Positions 5,562 through 6,852 of a stretch of DNA of 6,852 nt are shown here, one piece after another. The position numbers and the translations under genes are program-made. A model generated the notes under the pieces. That model was given only the letters and a program-made list of their open reading frames with translations. It made no database searches and was not told where the DNA came from. Origin of the DNA: JBAXRT01 sp037131065 (lineage in GTDB: Bacteria > Bacteroidota > Bacteroidia > Bacteroidales > FEN-979); the NCBI GenBank assembly GCA_037131065.1, contig JBAXRT010000145.1, positions 1 through 6,852 of the forward strand, read 5' to 3'. Positions within the stretch are counted from its first letter, which is position 1; each line of letters starts with the position of its first letter.

Positions 5562-6852
5562 CCTTTTCATTACAACAATACCGGGCTCTCCCGGAATTAT
5601 CTTTCCAATGATTGCAGCCTGCGAAACTCCACCGGTATGGAGTTCCATGAGCAATGTATCAGCCATATTTTCAGGTATGGTGATCAGCAATCCCCCAGAA
5701 GTCTGAGCGTCGGCGAAAATGATCTTAAGCAGATCAGGCACTCCTTCTTCATACCTTGTAATTCTTTCAACAAATGCCTTGTTGCTGATGGTGCCCCCGG
5801 GAACAATACCCGCAGCAGCATACTCCCACGCTTCAGGAAAGACCGGGACCCGCTCCGACCATATCTCTGCACCGACGGATGATCCCTCGATCATCGTCTT
5901 CAGATGGCCAAGCAAACCGAACCCTGTGACATCCGTGCAACCATTCACAGGGAATTCATTCATAACGGCGGCCGCCCGCTGATTGAGCATTGCCATTGAA
6001 CGGATGGCCCCGGCCGCCCTTTCAGGTCCGGCAATTCCCCTTTTCAAGGCCGTAGTGATGATTCCGGTACCAAGGGGCTTTGTAAGGATGATTTTATCTC
6101 CAGGCTTTGCCCCGGAATTCCTGAGGATTCTCCCCGGATGGACCCTGCCGGTAACCACAAGTCCGAACTTGGGTTCATCATCGTCAATGCTGTGTCCACC
6201 GATTATAGAAATTCCTGCTTCGGCGGCTTTGTCCGTTGCACCCTTCAATATCTGCTGAAGAACCTCAATGGGTAGTCTTGTTGCAGGAAAACTCACGATG
6301 CCCAATGCAAAGAGTGGCTCTGCTCCCATTGCATAGACATCACTGATCGAGTTGGCTGCGGCAATGGCGCCATAGGTATATGGATCATCCACGATGGGGG
6401 GGATGAAATCGACCGTCTGGACAATAGCAGTCTTTTCATCGATCCTGTAAACAGCGGCATCGTCGGAGGTTTCGATCCCTACCAGTACCGATTTATTCAT
6501 TGTTACAGGGATCTCATTGAGGATTTTTTCAAGGAGGTGTGGCTGAATTTTACAGGCACACCCAAGCGAACGGGTAAATTCCGTCAGACGTGTGCCTGAA
6601 ATTGTTTCCAGTATTTCTGTAACCTTCTCTTCTTTTTTCTCATTATCACCCTTAAGAGTAGGCATCGTTATCTTTTCCCGTTTCTCTTCAGCAAAGGTAA
6701 TTTCAGGGAATGACTGCACTCCCTCCTGCTTTATCCCCTTTATTTTGAGATACGAACCGGTGATTATGGTTATGGCTCTTCTAATCTCCTCTTCCGTTGT
6801 CATTCTTCCCACTGAGAAGCGGATGGTTCCCATGGCATACTGCCCGGGTACC
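5559..6852 (-). CDS. selD: Cysteine desulfurase (NifS-like)-selenophosphate synthetase fusion, 5' partial
   Basis: SelD makes selenophosphate from selenide and ATP, the selenium donor for selenocysteine and selenouridine. Numbering from the Met at 6833 (424 residues), the SelD part is about 82-424, near normal length. It has the catalytic motif GCACK (C92, C94, K95; E. coli Cys17, Cys19, Lys20), SDDAAVY (D124/D125), NSISDVYAMG (D165), the glycine-rich IGGHS (211-215) and CTDVTGFGLLGH (D301). The active-site residue is Cys (TGT), not selenocysteine. Before it, residues 2-20, GTIRFSVGR-MTTEEEI, are the conserved C-terminal strand and helix of NifS/IscS-type cysteine desulfurases, and the frame runs open to the window edge, adding VPGQYA upstream. 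The Met at 6833 is therefore internal, not a start. A Lys/Glu-rich linker (about 27-81) joins the domains. The desulfurase catalytic Cys and PLP lysine lie outside the window. The likely role is direct hand-over of selenium (inference). An internal start at Met57 (6665) for free SelD is possible but unsupported. Confidence 0.92.
   Translation of the reverse strand, partial: VPGQYAMGTIRFSVGRMTTEEEIRRAITIITGSYLKIKGIKQEGVQSFPEITFAEEKREKITMPTLKGDNEKKEEKVTEILETISGTRLTEFTRSLGCACKIQPHLLEKILNEIPVTMNKSVLVGIETSDDAAVYRIDEKTAIVQTVDFIPPIVDDPYTYGAIAAANSISDVYAMGAEPLFALGIVSFPATRLPIEVLQQILKGATDKAAEAGISIIGGHSIDDDEPKFGLVVTGRVHPGRILRNSGAKPGDKIILTKPLGTGIITTALKRGIAGPERAAGAIRSMAMLNQRAAAVMNEFPVNGCTDVTGFGLLGHLKTMIEGSSVGAEIWSERVPVFPEAWEYAAAGIVPGGTISNKAFVERITRYEEGVPDLLKIIFADAQTSGGLLITIPENMADTLLMELHTGGVSQAAIIGKIIPGEPGIVVMKR

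Noticed and set aside
5625..5644. Inverted repeat AACTCCA/TGGAGTT just past the peptidase stop, as a terminator
   Set aside because: The 7-bp stem lies within the SelD coding region and has no U-rich tail on either strand.
5559..6258. Several plus- and minus-strand open frames inside the SelD gene (for example 5983-6258 and 5719-5982, plus)
   Set aside because: They lie opposite or out of frame with a clearly recognised conserved gene, show no family motif and have no initiation signals.
6843..6852. CCCGGGTACC at the end resembles a cloning-vector polylinker
   Set aside because: Translated in the gene frame it gives VPGQYA running straight into the desulfurase motif, which is what the protein should contain; no further vector sequence is present.

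Overview
The window looks like chromosomal DNA from a member of the Bacteroidota, probably an uncultured Bacteroidales-like lineage. Two features support this. The start codons visible here (tetR, the TolC-type gene, the M14 peptidase) have no recognisable Shine-Dalgarno sequence. The one clear intergenic region carries exact matches to the Bacteroidota -7 promoter element TAnnTTTG on both strands. The proteins also have the look of that phylum, but this is pattern recognition by eye and no search was run.

Layout: (1) bases 1-1514, plus strand: the C-terminal half of an RND (AcrB-type) efflux permease whose start lies before the window. (2) bases 2893-1511, minus strand: a TolC-type outer-membrane efflux protein, tail to tail with the permease and sharing a CTAG palindrome that supplies both stop codons. 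(3) bases 3520-2894, minus strand: a TetR/AcrR-type repressor directly upstream of the TolC gene (TAA|ATG, no gap), so the two form a tetR-tolC operon. (4) bases 3521-3755: a divergent control region with a tetR promoter, an imperfect inverted repeat over the tetR start codon, a candidate plus-strand -7 box and a perfect 16-bp palindrome. (5) bases 3756-5558, plus strand: a secreted M14-family zinc carboxypeptidase with a long C-terminal region of unknown role. (6) bases 6852-5559, minus strand: a selenophosphate synthetase (SelD) fused in frame behind the C-terminus of a NifS/IscS-type cysteine desulfurase, most of which lies outside the window. It meets the peptidase gene tail to tail with no spacer (TGATCA).

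The regulator, outer-membrane channel and inner-membrane permease are parts of one tripartite efflux pump. Here the permease is convergent with the tetR-tolC pair, whereas such pumps are usually encoded in one direction; no membrane fusion protein is visible and it may lie upstream of base 1. The peptidase has no evident functional link to its neighbours. The desulfurase-SelD protein would couple release of sulfur or selenium from cysteine or selenocysteine to production of selenophosphate. It is the most unusual item in the window, although SelD fusions to NifS-like proteins are, as far as I recall, not unknown. I see no mobile element, CRISPR array, RNA gene or wholly new defence-type system.
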